Origin: Actinomycetes bacterium
GTDB lineage: Bacteria; Actinomycetota; Acidimicrobiia; Acidimicrobiales; Bog-793
Direction: 5' to 3'
Assembly: GCA_021798985.1 (NCBI GenBank)
Contig: JAJZBI010000004.1
Coordinates: forward strand, 110,591 to 174,590
Length of the DNA stretch: 64,000 nucleotides
Under the pieces are notes generated by a model. The model saw only the letters and a list, made by a program, of their open reading frames with translations, was not told the DNA's origin and made no database searches. The translations under genes were made by a program, and so were the position numbers. Each line of letters opens with the position of its first letter. The stretch's first letter is position 1. Positions 62,483 to 64,000 of the stretch are shown here, piece after piece.

Positions 62483-62851
62483 CTAGCCATTCGCGTTTCG
62501 ACGGCGGAGAGTACTCATCAGAGCGCGAACCGCCTCGGGGGGTGCTCGTGTTCGGCGGGTCTTTGGCGAAGCGCGCCCGCCAAGACGGCGAGCAGTCGCT
62601 CGCGCGCCGGCGGGACGAGCTAGGAGCCACGGCAGCACACTGCCTTCCACCAACCGCACCTGCCGTCGGCGGCGCCACAACTCCAGGAAGGCCCCCGCTG
62701 TCAGGTCCTCCGCGTCATGCCGGCTGCCCGACAGGCGCAGCGCGTGCCAGTAGACCCGATCCAAGGTGCGGTCGAAGACGGTAGCGAACCCCTCGGCGTT
62801 ACCGTCAACTGCCGCCGCCCACGCAGCAGCCCTTTCCGAGAACCGACCCAC
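62483..62851 (-). pseudogene. ECF sigma factor remnant
   Basis: From about 62851, VGRFSERAAAWAAAVDGNAE, then RTLDRVYWHALRLSGSRHDA EDLTAGAFLELWRRR is clear sigma-70 region 2 with the DAED core-binding signature. After SVLPWLLA the expected linker and region 4 are replaced by unrelated Arg/Ala-rich sequence and a stop. DNA-binding region 4 is gone, so it is not a working sigma factor. Confidence 0.65.
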
Positions 62852-63005
62852 ACCCCCTACTGTCCGCACACAGCCAGCGTTACATCCCCAGATGAACATC
62901 ACTCCGCCGAGCGGCCGCAGAACGACAACAGCGCCAGCTTCCGCAACGACGCCCGCGGCGCTCGGCGTGATCGTCCAGTCGTCGGTGGTGGCGATAGAAC
63001 GCCAG

Positions 63006-63250
63006 CTACAACCGACTTGCCGGGACCTGGTTCGTCGTATAGCTGGCCAGCGCCCGCAGGTCACCGGGATCACTGGACAGGACGGTGGCACCGCCAGCGT
63101 CGTCTGCGATGGCGACAACGATGGCGTCAACGGCCACCGCAGGACGCCGGCCACCGACTCTTGTGCGCAGGGCGGAAGCCGTTCGAGCCATTACCTGGTC
63201 GACGGAACGAACGTCGCACGTCCGAAGGGCCCGTGTGCAGACAGCGCCGC
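63006..63250 (-). pseudogene. PIN-domain protein, C-terminal fragment
   Basis: VDQVMARTASALRTRVGGRR then AVAVDAIVVAIADDAGG and VLSSDPGDLRALA matches the C-terminal half of PIN-domain (VapC-like) ribonucleases, with the acidic residues of DAIVVA and SDPGDL. The N-terminal half is absent; sequence upstream of 63250 is ISL3 transposase. It is probably an interrupted toxin-like gene. Confidence 0.55.
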
Positions 63251-63254
63251 CGGC

Positions 63255-63890
63255 AACACGGCTGATCGTCGAGGAAGCGGGCGACCTCTCTGTAGTTGCG
63301 CGAGGGCAGGATGTCGATGATCTGGTGGTTCTCGACGTCCGCGACCGTCGTCACGAAGCTCGTGTGCCGGTAACGGCCGCGGCGGACAAAGCCCGTCTCG
63401 TCGAGGCCGATCGCGCTCGTGCGGTTGAGGCGCTTGCGGTCGGCCTGGAAGAGCGCGGTGCCGTAGGTGGTGACGGCCTCGTTCACCGTGTGCCAGTCAC
63501 ACGCGAGCTCGCCCGCGACCTCAGAGACGGTGCGCCCGGTGCCGACCTGGCGCGTCGCCCACTTCGCCGCCGGGTCGTGAGCAGGCAGTTCTTCGCCGCG
63601 ATGCGGTGGTCCTCGAGCACGAAGGAGCGAACGGCGCATTCAGCGCTTCGGCAGATCATGCGGTGCTTCCTCCAGGCAAGGCGCATCGGGGGTGCCGTAG
63701 ACGGGAAGGTCCACGTAGGACACCACCGGGCGCTCTTTCACCCGCGCACCGCTCCCGCAGGAAGGGCACGACACGCGACCGGTGACCTGCTCGATCATGA
63801 GCTCGACGTCTCGGCCACGACGCGCGTAGTGGAGAACGCGGACGTCTCTCAGCCCGACGAGGGCCTGCAGGATCTCTCTATGCAGTGGAG
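63255..63890 (-). mobile_element. ISL3-family transposase, truncated and frameshifted
   Basis: Reading leftward: ILQALVGLRDVRVLHYARRG and a zinc-binding VSCPSCGSGARVKERPVVSY, then after a frame change MRLAWRKHRMICRSAECAVR SFVLEDHR, and after another AKWATRQVGTGRTVSEVAGE, WHTVNEAVTTYGTAL, IGLDETGFVRRGRYRHTSFV and YREVARFLDDQP. This is the N-terminal helix-turn-helix half and the first catalytic Asp (LDETGF) of an ISL3 transposase. The C-terminal half is missing beyond 63255. Two frameshifts and the truncation make it inactive. Confidence 0.75.
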
Positions 63891-63948
63891 CCCCCCGTCA
63901 AGGGGTTGGTTGTTGGCGCCAGGGGCGCGTGCTGCCAGACGAGCCGGG

Positions 63949-63995
63949 GTCAAGGGCGGCCGAAGGCCGGCCCCCGCAAGGGGGCTTGCCTTGAC
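63949..63995. repeat. Nested inverted repeat at the window edge
   Basis: GTCAAGG (63949-63955) pairs with CCTTGAC (63989-63995), enclosing a hairpin CCCCC-GCAA-GGGGG (63971-63984) and GGCC elements. A further GTCAAGG occurs at 63898-63904. It resembles a REP-like intergenic repeat beside the IS remnant and continues beyond the window edge. Confidence 0.5.
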
Positions 63996-64000
63996 GCCGG

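Overview
The window is a high-GC chromosomal segment from an actinobacterium, most likely an acidophilic or acid-tolerant member of the Acidimicrobiia. This placement is an inference. It rests on GC-rich codon use, frequent GTG starts, many apparently leaderless promoters (TANNNT 6-8 nt before the start codon), DUF3054, LCP and DICT-domain proteins, two secreted G1 (eqolisin-type, acid) peptidases, and sugar ABC importers encoded without their own ATPases. No rRNA, CRISPR array or replication origin is visible.

Layout. 1-8.9 kb: remnant of a zinc alcohol dehydrogenase, an IlvD/Edd sugar-acid dehydratase, a Nudix hydrolase, a YczE-like membrane protein, an M16 peptidase pair, and a ClpP gene facing an XRE regulator with a frameshifted ClpP-like paralogue. 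9.0-16.7 kb: a LacI-controlled glycan locus (GH43, GH2, two permeases, binding protein, divergent lacI with an inverted-repeat operator). 16.7-20.6 kb: DUF3054 protein, EAL-DICT protein, a 16-bp tandem repeat and a Na+/H+ antiporter.

20.5-32.9 kb is the most interesting part, a compact selenocysteine island. It holds a hemerythrin-like gene, a formate dehydrogenase operon (fdhA with in-frame UGA at 23981-23983 followed by a SECIS-like hairpin, then fdhB and an nrfD-type membrane subunit), selA-selB-selD overlapping by ATGA, and a tRNA-Sec (anticodon TCA). Divergent from the formate dehydrogenase operon is a second selenoprotein that a standard gene caller would split. It is a cytoplasmic YVTN-type beta-propeller fused to a thioredoxin fold whose active site reads W-(UGA)-G-P-C, so Sec replaces the first Cys of WCGPC. 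The machinery and at least two of its clients therefore sit within 12.5 kb.

33-51 kb: a decayed permease, a G1 peptidase, an isoaspartyl-peptidase/asparaginase-family Ntn hydrolase, a GntR regulator, an ArdC-like metalloprotein, small secreted and membrane proteins, an SDR, a hemolysin-III protein, an ABC-F ATPase, a NatAB-type exporter, an LCP cell-wall ligase, a second G1-like protein and an MFS transporter. The gntR and LCP genes each follow a tiny leaderless upstream ORF whose stop overlaps their GTG start.

51.3-62.1 kb: an AT-richer non-coding stretch with an orphan terminator and a branched-RNA candidate, then a PfkB kinase / PIG-L deacetylase / ABC importer / SufS-like enzyme operon, facing a third sugar importer. 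In all three importer operons a long perfect GC-rich hairpin separates the binding-protein gene from the first permease. 62.4-64 kb is decayed: an ECF sigma remnant, a PIN-domain fragment and a frameshifted, truncated ISL3-type transposase.
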